DNA of 64,000 nt from Liolophura sinensis (Eukaryota > Mollusca > Polyplacophora > Chitonida > Chitonidae): assembly GCF_032854445.1 (NCBI RefSeq), contig NC_088297.1, positions 13,187,039 to 13,251,038 of the forward strand. The letters are read 5' to 3'. The notes under the pieces were generated by a model. It had not been told where the DNA came from, made no database searches, and saw nothing but the letters and a program-made list of their open reading frames with translations. Positions 37,101 to 52,100 of this stretch are shown one piece after another. The number at the start of each line of letters is the position of its first letter. The stretch's first letter is position 1. The translations under genes were made by a program, and so were the position numbers.

Positions 37101-40100
37101 TGTTTTCAAATACAGTTTTCAGTGCACAGATCTTCCTCCTAATGCTGACTTCATTTTTGTTTTGTGTTTTTTTTTTTGGAGGATGAGAAGGAGGTTGCCT
37201 TCTTCTCTTTTAAAATGCATTGATCTTCACACGAGTTCAAATATAAGAATTTGCCATTATTTAACATATACATGTACCAGACTGAACAAATGGAAGATTT
37301 TGAGCGGTAATCTCTTCGAAAGGATTCACTTTTTCTGGAATAAACTGTATTTTGCCTTTTACTTTTAGCTCATTGAGTGAACAGGTGCGACGTTAAACCC
37401 CAAACACTCACTCACTCACTCGAACAGATGTACATGTATATCCTCTAGTCATGTTAAGTCAAGCATGTCACTAATTTGCTGTATATGGCTTACTTAATTA
37501 TAATTATATGCAGTAGAAATGTATACAGATTTCAAGTTACTTATCCTAACCCAGGGCAACGTTCCACACAGCGACCTTAGGCTATTGGCTTGATTGTAAC
37601 TACGTTGCCAACATGGTTCTTTAAGATATGTTAATGCCATGGTGCTTACAATCAAGTTAGCCTGTGAACATGGGGGTTGTTTTGTAGAATATGGGGCTGG
37701 GTGTCACAATGTTTGGAGTGAATCACACACTGCATTGTCCAGATGTGTCTGGCATATTTCTGCTGACAGACTCTATCAGCTGTGAATTCAGAATAAAGCG
37801 TACAAAATAAAACGTGAAAGAAAAATTAGAATGCTGCTTCAACTCTGGAGAGTTTTAGCGAAATGTTATTATACACGAGCTTAAAATTCTAATTAAATAA
37901 ATTAATTAAGCAGTGAATCAGTGTCATGGCTTTCAGACTGACTTGCATATCATCTAATGTCCTGGGGCCACATATTTCCGTAAAGCCATTTGTAAAAGAA
38001 AAGACAACACGTGATATAACTTGAGTTATTTTTGAAGAGTCATGGAAGTTGACCTAAAAGGCCTCATCATTTTATATTGACTTGCTTCGGTAACTCTACA
38101 AATAAACTTTTAATTGGGAATTTTTCTCGAGACCATGGGATGAATAAATCAAAACAGGTGACGTAAACAGAAACACCTGTGTTCTCTGGCTATAGAAATA
38201 CATGTAACTTGCGCCTGATTGGTTAAAATTGATACTAGTAACATGTAACATGCGCCTGATTGGATAAAACTGATACTAGTAACATGTAACTTGCTCCTGA
38301 TTGGTTAAAACTGATACTAGTAACATGGCAACGCTGTTGATTGTCTCAGTGAGTGTGATTTTGCTACATCACAAAAAAACAAAAAGTTAGGCCTTTTATA
38401 CTTCCTGTGGGATGATTTTGTCTAAAATTGTCGCCTTTTAACTCAAGTGAAAATTGAAAATGTGATTTAAATCCTTATTTTCAAATCATATAGAGGTTAA
38501 ATTAGGAGTACTGAATAAGTATCATGGTCAGATAAGTATATTAACTTTGAACACCAGGGGTCATAAACTGATTGTTTTTATTAAGATTTTAAGTTTTTAC
38601 TTTGCCAAGAATTGGTTTGTGAAGCTGGGAGATGCTATGATTTTGTTCACCAAACCTGATGGAATCGACTGGAGGATCTGAAAAGGTTGCCACGTTCTTG
38701 GATGTCTGTTTCTATTTGTTCTTAAGTCTCTTTCATTCTGTGATCACTTTGTTATCAACCAGTGTCACTTGTAAGAAAGTTGGTTAGTACTTTGCCAAAG
38801 GCTAGTGGTTTTACCCATACATCACCTGCATCATCATACACATGAAAAATTGTTGAGAGTGCCATCAAGCAACAAGCAGTAATTCAGTGTTCAATTAATT
38901 AACATTTTGTGTGTTTCAGAACGCGTCTTCCTGTGCCGATGTTTTCTAGGAACGACTTCAGTATATGGAGCATTCTGAAACAGTGTATAGGAAAGGTAAG
39001 ACAGCTGTGTTGCTTTGGTTTTGATTTTTGACATTTTTAAGGAATACATGAAGGTTTTTAAAGAATTTTGAGTGGAATTGTATATGTTCACGCATAAACT
39101 CAAACCAAGTTCTCCAGACACATGAGGTGTGGGTTCAAATCCAGCCTTGGATATGGAATTTTTCTTCACTGTTTGTAGGGCCTTGGTAATTATAAGCGAT
39201 GATTGAGGTTTGGGTCGTTAATGCAGTTTAATGTTCATTGAAAAACACTTGTCCTCCACCATTATGGTATATAGAGATATATGTCACATACACAAGTACG
39301 AAAGTTCAGCTTATTCCTTCTAAAATTAAATAACTGCACAGAAAACAAGCAAGACTAAAAATATGCTTAGTCTAAAAGCTTCGCATTTGTGCTTCAAGTT
39401 TGTTTGTTTGCGGCATTAATTTTCCTGCTAACAACCCCACCCCTCCTCCCTCGCTCCTCAAACGACTGAGGGTTGTTCAGATTAGTCACACCAAACTGAT
39501 ACTCAGCCGGAAAATAGCTCTTGGCACCAGTCGGATTCATGTGATTAGTTTTGGGGGATGGCTGCTAGCAGAGACATTACAGTTTTATAGGTCGTTACCA
39601 GCTTGCTCTACCACCCTCTCATGCCTACACAGTGTCCAGGCTGCGGGAATAAAACCAGATGTGATTAGCTTCATCTCTAGGAATTCGGCAACAATATCTG
39701 ACCCCCCTGTGCAAGTAATTCCGTTCATTTTATTAGTGGACAACGGCTCTTCCGTCTACAATCTGATTGGCTAATAGACTCAATGGTAGAGCTCAGGCGT
39801 TGCATGTACTGGTGAAATTTGTCCGCCACTAGCGGGCTTCTAGATTAACTCATTGAAATCAAAATTTCTATAATACCTGTCTAGAGGCAGACATTATTAA
39901 TTGTCATTACCACATGGACATTATATCAAGTAGTGCTATTCTGAGAAGATAACCTTCTACCGGTACATGCAGGGTTATATCAGGGCTTGAAAGAAATAGC
40001 AAAACACTCCTAAAATTATAGCCTCCTAGAAAATGTGATAGTAGTAGATTCAGATTTCATATCCCACATAGACAAACTTAGTGTCGATCAATTAAATCAT

Positions 40101-43100
40101 CAGCTCTGAAGTTAAAACAATATAATAATGTAAAACGCATTGGATTTTGTGATACACATATAATGAGTCCCATGCTAACGTATAGCCCAAGAAACCCTTA
40201 AAAATAATGTTTCATCCTATATTAAGTATTACCTTCACATATTTCTTGATTAGTAAGCCAAATATTCATAGCATTTGGCTGTTTTCGTAAGGCAAATCAG
40301 TCAATATTAGAAACATACATTTGTGTAAAGTTGCATGAAATTTGGCTTACATGTAGTTTAGCTTACATGTAGTTTGGCTTACGTATATACTTGTATGGGG
40401 AATGCTACAAACACTTCCTTCCTGTGTGCTGGGTCAGATAGAGATACCGAAAAAAAAAAGAGCAATTTATGCTGTTAGAGAAACGTAAGCTAGGTCATAT
40501 TACTGTCATAGAAACCAAAAAACGGGTGTACACTAATTGGACGTACATTTTATTGATTTCTTTATCTTGTTGGTTTGAGCAGTTCTAAGGTCATTGATTA
40601 TGTTGAGCAAGATAAAACGTTAATTCAAAAAACATTTCTGTTTGTGAATATATATATGCATTTATAAATTAAGGATGCTGCCAATTTTTTTTTTTTTTGA
40701 ATAGATTGCATGTTATTTGTTTTTGTACTGAGGTACAACCAAACTGCCCTGTTGCAAGTTTTCTATTGGTTACCTGCGACTGTTTGTGAGGATAGCTGAT
40801 CGCATATTAATACATGTGACAAGTTCTCTCAGCAAGCTGCGGATGGTCGTGGGTTTCCCACCAATCAAATAAATAAATAAATAAATGACCAAAAAAAATT
40901 AGTGAATAAAATTAATACATCCATATACCTAAAATTTCGTCCATGATTAAATCATTCATTTAGCCTTATTTTTTAGATCTTTATTTATTTATTTATTTGA
41001 TTGGTGTTTACGCCATAATCAAGAATATTTCACTTATACGACGGTGGCCAGCATTATTATGATGTAGATCTTTATAGAAAGGTGCATTGATAAGGTTTGT
41101 TCGAAAGGTCTTTTTTTCCCCCGTATGAAAAAGCAATTTTCGGTGCAATTTATGCATTTTTTAATTGGATAAATTAAAGACAAAACTACATTGGTGGAAT
41201 TTACCAGTGTCATGGCTTCACAAAAACTGTAATTTCATCAGTGAAACAGAACAGTCTTGAATAAACACCTTGCAAACATGCGAAACTTGAATTACAGGAT
41301 GATGATAGCCTACTGGGGAAAAAATAAGATTCCCCACTTAATGTGATTTCTTATGACCTTCTTTCCCCCATCAAGAACTGACCTACATTTTTAGGATGAA
41401 AATTTAGGTCAACTACAGCAACTCTCCATACATGTAGTTGGTCGAGGGCCTCTTTCAGTTGATTTGGTCGGTCAACACGATTGATTTAGGGGTCCGTCTC
41501 GCTCGGGCCCTACTGGGATGACTTACACTGGAAATCTTTTGTGACGGAGAGCAAACAAATTGCGTTGATTGATTATCGGGCGCGGGAGTTGGAATCGGTA
41601 CATAAACAAGTACGTGTAGCACAGAGATTGGTACATTAATCAGGTCAGCATGAGCGGCTATTGGCACTTTGACAAACTACTATACACACGTGGAAAAGAA
41701 AGATAGACTTGAGCAGTATGATTAATCTCTGTGCTGTATTCCATTCATGTAAGATGAGCTGTTACAGTATTATAATCTCTATACCAGATCAGGTTTTGTT
41801 TTCTTGTTTTTTTTCCTCTTGGGCCAATGCAGTCTAAAAATTCACTTCCTAGGAAAAACTGTTTTGTAGCTGATTAACAATTACTATCAGGCTAGTAGCG
41901 ACAGGCAGCTTTGTATATGTATATATATATATAAATGGCAACCCCTAAGCATTGATATGTGTCAGTAGTGAGGAAAAAAATATATTGCGGTTGATAAACG
42001 TTACAGTTATGGGTAATTTGTAATTTGCTCTGTTCACATGTATCTAACTGTTGGTTGGAATATAATATTGAAAAAATAGATTGCCTTTTGTTAACATTAC
42101 AGTTCTGGGTTTGTGTCATTAACAACCAGGTTCTAATTTGCTCTGTTTACGTGTATCTGACTGTTGGTTGGAATATAATATTGAAAAAATAGATTGCCTT
42201 TTGTTAACATTACAGTTCTGGGTTTGTGTCATTAACAACCAGCTTTTTAAGTTGCTCTGTTTACGTGTATCTAAGTGTTGGTTGGAATATAATATTGAAA
42301 AAATAGATTGCCTTTTGTTAACATTACAGTTCTGGGTTTGTGTCATTAACAACCAGGTTCTAATTTGCTCTGTTTACGTGTATCTGACTGTTGGTTGGAA
42401 TATAATATTGAAAAAAAAGATTGCCATTTGTAAACATTACAGTTCTGGGTTTGTGTCATTAACAACCAGCTTTTTAAGTTGCTCTGTTTACTTGTATCTA
42501 AGTGTTGGTTGGAATATAATATTGAAAAAAAAGATTGCCATTTGTAAACATTACAGTTCTGGGTTTGTGTCATTAACAACCAGCTTTTTAAGTTGCTCTG
42601 TTTACGTGTATCTAAGTGTTGGTTGGAATATAATATTGAAAAAAAAGATTGCCATTTGTAAACATTACAGTTCTGGGTTTGTGTCATTAACAACCAGCTT
42701 TTTAAGTTGCTCTGTTTACGTGTATCTGTGTGTTGGTTGGAATATAATATTGAAAAAATAGATTGCCATTTGTAAACATTACAGTTCTGGTTTTGTGTCA
42801 TTAACAACCAGCTTTTTAAGTTGCTCTGCCGTCAGATAAACGGACAGCCAGTCAGGTGATTGATATTTGACAACCTGTATTTTAGCATACGCCATTTACT
42901 GTCATCAAGGGTTCTGAGTGCTTTTGCGAATTTGCAATCTTGTTCAGCAAAATTGAGCAGCCAGCCTGTTTTGCCTTTTAAAAAATTGCCCTTGAAAAAT
43001 ACCATCCGTATCAATGCCTTAATTTAGTTGTGAAATATATGCTCACAAAAACTAGAAGAAAAAAAAACAGTCTAAAGTTTGAGCGGAGGATAAAAGTTGG

Positions 43101-46100
43101 GACGTATGGTGACTAAAACCAAGCCGATATGTATTACGTGAAATTGGCTTGCACGAATAGCACAATGCATAGCGTTTGGGGTGTGTTCTATGAAGCAGTC
43201 TCAAACTGCACCTGGCGCCATTTCTATGACAACATGAAGAGATACGTGACCATGGTAAATGCGCTTGTTGCAGTGTTGAGACAGCTTTGTTATGTTTGTA
43301 GAACAGGCCCCTGGTATATGCTAATTAAATTTACATGTACGTGTACACAAAAGGTTACAGCGTGGGTAAGCATGCACTTCCTGTAGGCAGTTGAGGCGTT
43401 TTGAGTTCAAACTCTCTTGCCGTTGAAGGTAAAAACAGTCCTCCTGTATTGTGTGACTTGTGGAAAATATTAGGCAACCTTTGTGGACATTAAATTACCA
43501 ATCACTTACCTCACTGTGATCCAGACATGCCAGAGGCACAAATGGCACTTCTTCTCGGTAAAAACTTCTCAAGTTTACAAATGTTCAGCTCCTCAGTTTC
43601 CTCCATTGATCATGTACCGGTACTCTAAATAACTGTTCCAGTATTTTTTCTTCAGACTTAACATTTTTGACTGATCACATGACACAGTAGGAGTTTTTTT
43701 TTTTTACCTTTAATGATAGAAGAGTTCAAACTTGAAACTCCCCTATTACCGCATTTCACCTACAGCTCAGCATTTTTCAAGTGACACATTTTGCTTGATT
43801 CTGATTAATTCATTCACCTGATAGGTTCACCTCCTAGCACCTCGTAGCACCTCAAAACTCAACTGTAGACATCTACATGTATGAGCTTCATGTGTTTCTG
43901 AAAGTGCAATTTTACGTGCCAAACTTCAGGCGAAATACAGAAAGCCATGGGCTCATACCGATTGGCCATTTCCTTGGGCTTCACAAAAAGTTTAATTTTA
44001 TCAGTCCACACAGACTAATGCTTTTAGAATATGCTTGAATAAACACCTTGCAAACATGCAAAAAGGTTGAAGGATTACAGTGTGTACATGTACACTGTGA
44101 AAATACTTATGTGGATCTGTTGTCGTCACAATTGTGTGTTGGCCTATCTCCAGACATTCAGATTGGCAGACCCTTGAAGATTTTTACACATGCACTTATT
44201 GGTAGATGTTGTAGTGGCTGATAATTGAACAAATTCAGATCTGTTAAAGACACTTACATACTTATTTATAATAAAGTCTGTGTTGGCCCAGGTCCTGTTT
44301 CATGAAGTGATTGATGTAAACAAAGCTGATCATGTAAACTGCATTATACGGTAAAACCTCGACAAATTTGAGCACGAGCGTAGAGAGTGTTATGGTATAT
44401 TAGAGCAATGTTACCTGTTCTGGACAGGTAATTTTCTTATTTCTGGTACGTTCATATACGTATGTCTCCCTATATATTTTATTTATTTATTTGATTGATA
44501 TTTTAGGCTGTACTCAAGTATATTTCACTTATACAATGACAGCTTGATTTGGTTTGATTGGTGTTTTACGCCGTTCTCAAGAATATTTCACTTATACAAC
44601 CACGGCCAGCATTATGATGAGAGGAAACCGGGCAGAGCCAGGGGGAAATCCACAACCATCTGCAGGTTTTTGGCAGACCTTCCCATGTACAGCCAGAGAG
44701 GAAGCCAACATGAGCTGGATTTGAACTCACAGGGAGTGACAGTGGCAGCTAGCATTGTGGTGGGAGGAAACGGAGCAGAGCCCGGGGGAAACCCACAACC
44801 ATCTGCAGGTTCTTGGCATGTTCCTTTCTCTTGTACTGCGAGAGATGAAACCAGCATGAGCTGAACTTGAACTCACTGTGACGGCATTGGTGAGAGGCTT
44901 CTGGATCATTATGCTCGGCTGGCATACTAACACATTTTGCCCTTCAAAATCCAATGTCATTGTCATATGACTGAAAAATTGTTGAGTATGACATTAAACC
45001 CCAAGCCACTCACTCATTCATAATCCAGTGAATTTTGTTTTTCAGATTTATTTTATCTAAAGTTATACTGGTTGCATTGTTGAGGACTAATAAAGGGTTG
45101 ATTCTGTTGATTAATAAAGGGTCTGCTTGATTCTGATTAATTCATTCACCTGATAGGTTCACCTCCTAGCACCTCGTAGCACCTCAAAACTCAACTGTAG
45201 ACATCTACATGTATGAGCTTCATGTGTTTCTGAAAGTGCAATTTTACGTGCCAAACTTCAGGCGAAATACAGAAAGCCACGGGCTCATACCGATTGGCCA
45301 TTTTCTTGGGCTTCACAAAATGAAGCAAGGAGGATGTTCCGTTGCGGATGCTCTGTGAGCACATTAAGTACCGTAGATTAACAAATTCGCGATTTCATTT
45401 CTTTAAGCATTGAGCTTTTAGCATGAAGTTTTGCATTCATTTGTCTTACACAGGCGAGCTTTTTGGTAACCTGGCTATCACTTCTAAGTTTGCACTGGTT
45501 GTTATGTACATAGCTTTCACATCTAGAAAATTTGTGTGTTCAAATTTAGCTGCACTGGTAAATTCAGATGTAGAAAAATTAGTGTATGTGTTACGTCTTT
45601 GTTGAACTAAATTGTGGTGCTTTGGTGTTAAGCCAAGTTAGGTGTTCAATTATTTATTTATTTTTTTTTGGAAATAATGAATTAATGAAGGCACACATTC
45701 AGTCCACAATCTTGATTTTGTACTGTATGTGTCTAGAAAACACACACTTAACACAAAGAAAAAAAATCAGAAAACGTGTTTACATGTATAGGCCATGATC
45801 TGTGTATTGTGTGTTGTATAACCTTTATGGTACTATCTCCTCAATTATGGATCAGTCTGTCCTCCATGTAACAACGCACCACCAAGCTATGAAATATTCA
45901 TGGACATAGCTCCTTATTGGTGGATTTAATAATAGCAGTAAGTCATCTCCCCAGAGGTGACCTTAAAAGAACGCTGATCAGTTTAACAGTGGTACAGCTT
46001 CTAATTAGCTTCCCTGATATGTTAGGGTACTATCTGGTCGTTACTGTCCTGCTGGGTTTTGGTTATCATGAGCTCCCTGTTACCAGGCTTACCAGGAGTA

Positions 46101-49100
46101 GAAGGCATGCAGTGTTTTGTAGTCCTGCAATATTGAGGTCATGAGGTCAAACGCAGGTTATGACATTTTGTTTCCGTTGCATCAGGATGTATGACAGATG
46201 AGATGTATGCACTGTTTCCTTGTGAAATTCTCTCTTGAATAAAAAGTCTTCCGTCACAAGAATATTTATTCTTTCACAGTCATCAATTTTCAAGGGAGAA
46301 ATCTTGAACATTAATGGCTAAAGATAAGGCCCAAAGCTCCACCCTAGTCTTGTAAAGACAGCCCTTACAGAGAGAGCCCATCCATATCTTACTGTAATTG
46401 CCCTAAAAAGTCGTGTGGAAAAATGCATTCTTACAGGCATATAAAGACTATGAATATTACTTTCGGTGCTAAAGCTGACATATTTCAGCTAGAATATCAT
46501 CCTGCCTTCCAATCAGATCTTTAAAAAAAAACTTTATGAATAGAACTTTCAGAATCAGGCAAAATGAGTAAGTTAAGTGCAGCTCAGAATTTTTAGATCA
46601 GATTCAGTAGGCTGTGTTGATGAAGCTACAGGATAAGCTATCATGCCATGGTACTGACAGTGTTCTCACAGCAGCATCTCCTCCATCATTATTGACCGCC
46701 ATGACTCCCCTGTTTTTCTTGTCCATTTCATTCCTTTGTAGTGAAAGTAGTTTGTTTATACAAAGCAGTTTTTCATGTTGCACCCTGAAGCAGCCTTTGT
46801 CTATAAGAGGTTGCCAGTTCAAATCCAGCACTCGCTGGTTTTGCTTCAGCTTTATGTTCATGTGCGGAGATTTGTTAGGTATGCTTTCCATTCAGTGGTT
46901 TTTCAGGAAATTTCCGTTTCCTTACCACCGTCCTGTAAGTGAAAAATTTCTCAGGACAGTGCTAAACACCCATCAAGTTAATCCAGTTCTTTCTCATTAA
47001 AGCACTATTTTTGATTTATTATTTATTTGATTGGTGCTCTGTGCCGTACTGAAGAATATTTCACTTACACAACAGCAGCCAGCATTATGGTGGAAGGAAG
47101 CTGGGCAGAACCCACAGGATACCCACAACCATCCGCAAGTTGCTGCAAGATCTTCCCAGTCGTGCGACTGGCGTGGGAGGCTCCTCGGTCGTTGTTCTGT
47201 GCTAGCACACTATAAACCACTAGGCCATGGAGGCACCCACTGGTTTTGGCAGAAGAATATGCGTACCTTATTATAAAGGGTTGGGGGGAGTGGTTGGATT
47301 TTTTTATCAATTAATTTAATTATAAATGACTAATGTGCCTTCAACACAAAAAACCCTAATTTTTCAACTTTTTCAGTTGCCTCTGAAACCAAGATTTGGA
47401 AACATTCTGACAGAACTATGGGATGTGAAATGAATTGCACACTATTAGGAAGCTTGTATCTTTAATGACACAAATAAATCATTTTTAGTGTCATTTTCAT
47501 AATAATTTAATCCATAAATTTCACTGAAAAAGTGTTTTAGTGGTTGAAAAGATTTACAGTAAATATACATGTAGGAATGGAGATTTATTTCTTTGTTTGA
47601 TTGGGTTTTAAGCCGTAATCAAGAATATTTCACTTGTACTACGGCGGTCAGCATTATAGTGGAAGGAAATCGGACAGAGCCTGGGGGACACCCATGATCA
47701 TCCGCAGGTTGCTGGTTGACCTTCCCACCTACAGCCGGAGAGGAAGCCAACATGAGCTGGGCTTGAACTCACAGCAACCGCATTGGTGAGAGGCTCCTGG
47801 GTTATTACGCTCTGCTAGCACGCTAAACAATGAGCCATAGAGGCCCCTGCAGGAAGGGAGAGTGTAATCCTGGATGTTAGCTGTATGTCAAACAAGGACA
47901 ATATTTAATATGGCTTTCGTTGAACTGTGGTACATAATATGACATAATGGTTAAAATATCTGAATGTATTTATTTATTTGATTGGTGTTTTACGCCGTAC
48001 TCAAGAATATTTCACTTATACGACGGCGGCCAGCATTATGGTGGGAGGAAACTGGGCAGAGCCCGGGAGAAACCCACGACCATCCGCAGGTTACTGGCAG
48101 ACCTTCCCACTTACGGCCGGAGAGGTAAGCCAGCATGAGCTGGACTTGAACTCACAGCGACCGCATTGGTGAGAGGCTTCTGGGTCATTACGCTGCGCTA
48201 GCGCGCTAACCGACTGAGCCACGGAGGCCCCTGTCTGAATGTAAACAAGGCACATAACCCTGATTCCTTAACCTTTTCTCATATGAAACAGCAATTCCCA
48301 GTGCTACTATTTATGCATAGTTTTAGTTTTATTTTGGAGATAAAACTTCATTGGTTGGCTTGGCCAATTTCAGGACTTCAAAAAAAAGTATAATATTATC
48401 AGCCTACACAGAATAATGCCTTGCAAAAATGCGAAAAGGTTGAAGAATTACACTCCAAAGAATTTCTTTACTGGAACTTCTTAACATACAGATTTAAGGA
48501 ACACATTTGTGACCAAATACATGTTACCTGTTATTTTATTTCATTATAATTATAAAAACTGTAAATTTATTTTACTTATCTGATTTTTGTTTTACACCGT
48601 ACTCAAAAATATTTCACTTATATGATGGCGACCAACATTATAGTGGGAGAAAACCGGCCACCGTCCACAGGTTGCTGGCAGATTTTCCCACATACAGCCA
48701 TATAGGAAGCCAGCATGAGCTGGACTTGAGCTCACAGCGACCGCATTGGTGGGAGGCTACAGCCCGACTGGGAGGCTGAATAAATCAGTCTATAAAAATG
48801 GCAGGTTTTAGTCTACCAGCTCTATAACGCTGTTTTACATGGATCATACGAGTGCATAATGTTCAAACAGGCTTCCACCTGGTCCTTTAATAAAATGCTT
48901 GAAAATAGTGTACATTATTCTTATTTTTTTGAAAGGTTTTAAAGACCTCAGAAAAGAGTAATTTTTTATTTTCAATTATTTAATTATTCGAGTTTTCAAT
49001 GTTTAATGTTACATGACATTATATGAAGCTACCAAAATAGTACTGGTGTCCATCAATCTCCATTGATAAGGATATGTGTTCTTTATATTCTGAATGACCC

Positions 49101-52100
49101 TTGAAAGTGCTGGTAAACATAACTACATGTTGGATATTATAGGTCGTTGAAAGTCCTTAAAAATATTATCAAACACTTATGGGAACCCTGTTAAAAAGAA
49201 AATTTGAAGTATTTTTTTATCTTGCGTGCTTAACGACAAAAGACTTGGAGCAAAGCCAAGCTCTTGGTGTCAAAGGTTAGCACAGAATTATTGAATCTGC
49301 TGAAGATGGGTTGTGGGTGAAGGAGGGCAGAAAGGACAGGGGAAGGGGCATTTGGGGTCCAAACAGAACAGATTCGATGCGTTGCCCAGAGGGTGGCGTG
49401 CACTCTCTCTGTTACCATGACAACATTGATTTCCTGTCTGGAAGTGTCTAGCTACTAGAGAGACTTACCCACTTGTTTCTGATACATGCAAGGCATGAGA
49501 AATCTACAGAGCAGTCAATGTCCAAATTCGTGGTAACCATATAGAGGTTAAGCTGTACGTGTTGTAAAATATGCAAGAACAATTGTAACCTATTCCAGCA
49601 AGCTAATTTTGCTCTCTTCTTCAACAGGGGTTATTACTGTGTTTGCTCCAAGATTTTGAATATGACCGTAGTTACCTGTTTTGTCTGATTCTGCAAGTTC
49701 TTAAAATCTTAAAATAGATGTTTTAAGACTTGGTTGGAAGGTAGGATGATATTCTGCTGATGAAATGTAAGTGTCTGCTCCCCCAAAAATAAAATTTTTT
49801 TTTTAATCTTTCGTTTTCCTGTGAACTTGCATGTCTTTGGGGGAAGTTTTTAATCAAATGTCATACTGGTGTAAGTCAAATTACATCCATATAAGGACAC
49901 TTCATGCAAGACCACACAAAGAGAACAGAGTTGACCCCATATTGTCATCAAGGCCAATTAATGATGGCCAATTAATCACTTTTTTTTTTACATCATGCAG
50001 ACAGGGCAAACAGTAGTTGAGAGACAGCTGTAGATATGTAATGCTATAGTTTTCTTGTATAACCTGTAGAATAATCTCGAATATATATTCATTCGGTTTG
50101 AAATCAAAACGTTTTGCAGCCATGTACATTTGTATAATCTCAGAAACCCCCCAAAATTTGATTTACATCATGCAGACAGGGCAAACAGTAGTTGAGTGAC
50201 AGCTGTAGATATGTAATGCTATAGTTTTCTTGTATAATCTGTAGAATAAACCTGAATATATATATATATGTATATATATGCATTTAGTTTGAAATCAAAA
50301 AAAAAAAAAAAATCTCAGAAACCCCCCCCAAAAATTGATTTTCTTGCATTAGTACCAGTATTACAAAATTTTCCTGATTTTCATACACGAAAGAGCAACT
50401 TTCAGTCGATTTCTACACATTTTCAACTTGATTTTGGAGATAAAACCACCTTGGTTGGATTGACCAGCATCAGGGCTGGACAAAACGTATAATTTTATCT
50501 AATACAGAAAAATGCCTTCAGCATATGCTGGAATGAATGCCTTTGCAAACATATGAAAAGGTTGAAGAATTACAGTAACATATTCCACAAAGGGAGGGAA
50601 ATGGACCAGTCAGGTCGATTAGCCTTCAGCAAGATTGGCTGATCAAGATTGCTCTCTCTGGCTTATACATATTTGATTAGTAAATGTATAGATACACATA
50701 GATATTTGTAAACCATGTGTGATTTGAATATAAAGGCACTATATACGTGATATAGGAAGATGTACCTTGGCTTCTGGAAGATATGAACATGCAGTGTTTT
50801 CCAAGATAATTTGGTACGTTCCCTAATTCCTCAACCTTTTTGGCATATATAAGATCAACTTTCAGTGCAGTTTGTGCACATTTTTGATTTGATTTTGGAC
50901 AGAAAACTGCATTTTTGGAATTGTCCAATATCAGGGCGTCACAAAAAGTATAATAAGCACAGGAAAGTGCTTGAATAAAAACCTTGCCAACATGCAAAAA
51001 GAAGTAGAGTGCATATTTTATTGTTATTGAAATGTAGGTATTGTTATAGTATAAACAGGCAGTTTTGTGCACGTATGTGTACAATTCAGCTGAGCGTAGA
51101 TTGACATTGCGACTGTGACCATCTGGGTTTTTGGTGACTGGAGGCGCCTTACATGTAAATCAGCTGGGAACATCCAATTCCAGACTGGTTTCAGTCGATA
51201 TATGTGGCCTTGCGATCTTGCTCAAACATTGTACTTTTCTGCGATTCAAAAGATCCAGTTGGGCCAGGCTATTTCGTTCTTGCGTCCAGTTTTGTGAAAC
51301 TTTTGAGACACAAGCGTTACTTGTAGGGCGACCCTGTCTAGTTAGTTTACAGACCTGGTTGACTCCTAATTGCCAGTCAACCTATGTGCTGCTCTTTGTG
51401 TTTAAATACTTGACTAAATACCATGACTAAAGTGTTTCAAAAGCAGAGTTGGAATCTTTCAAATGCAAAAGCAGCAGATCAGGTATTTAATCCTCACTTA
51501 AGTCATAACTTGTGACTTCAAATTTTGTAATTCTGGTGTTATATCTTGCTGTAGATTCAGCATGTTAAAGAGGAATATTTATTTATTTATGTAGTTGATT
51601 GGTGTTTACGCCATACTCAAGAATATTTCACTTGCGGCCAGCATTATGGTGGGAGGAAACTGGGAAGAGCCCGGGGGAAACCCACGACCATCCGCAGGTT
51701 ACTGGCAGACCTTCCCACATACGGCCAGAGAGGAAGCTAGCATGAGCTGGACTTGAACTCACAGCGACTGTAAAGAGGAATAGGCCAAGTACTGGTCAGC
51801 CCAGTGTCAGTATAATGTGACATGCTATTTATAGTCAGTGTTGTTATTCCAGTTTGATATTTCACACCTAGTATTATTCCTGGGGTTTTTACACGAAGCA
51901 TACTTGCTAAGTATGCCCTTAACTACTTCAATGACGACCTACATGTATGCTGTAGAGATATGAAGTGCACTAAGCTGAGGGCTACTTTAATAACACTATG
52001 TATGCTTCATGGAACTTATCTCTGAACTTTGATTTGAACTGAAGTGCTGATTTTCATTTTTTTCATCATAATGAAGGTCTAAGATGAAAAACCCAATGTT

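Noticed and set aside
39400-39774. 124-codon open frame, possible gene or mobile-element remnant
   Set aside because: No recognised domain, no splice sites fitting the ORP1 phase, and no repeat partner in the window.
42138-42807. 207- and 153-codon open frames on opposite strands
   Set aside because: They lie wholly inside the 114-bp tandem array, and unit repetition explains both.
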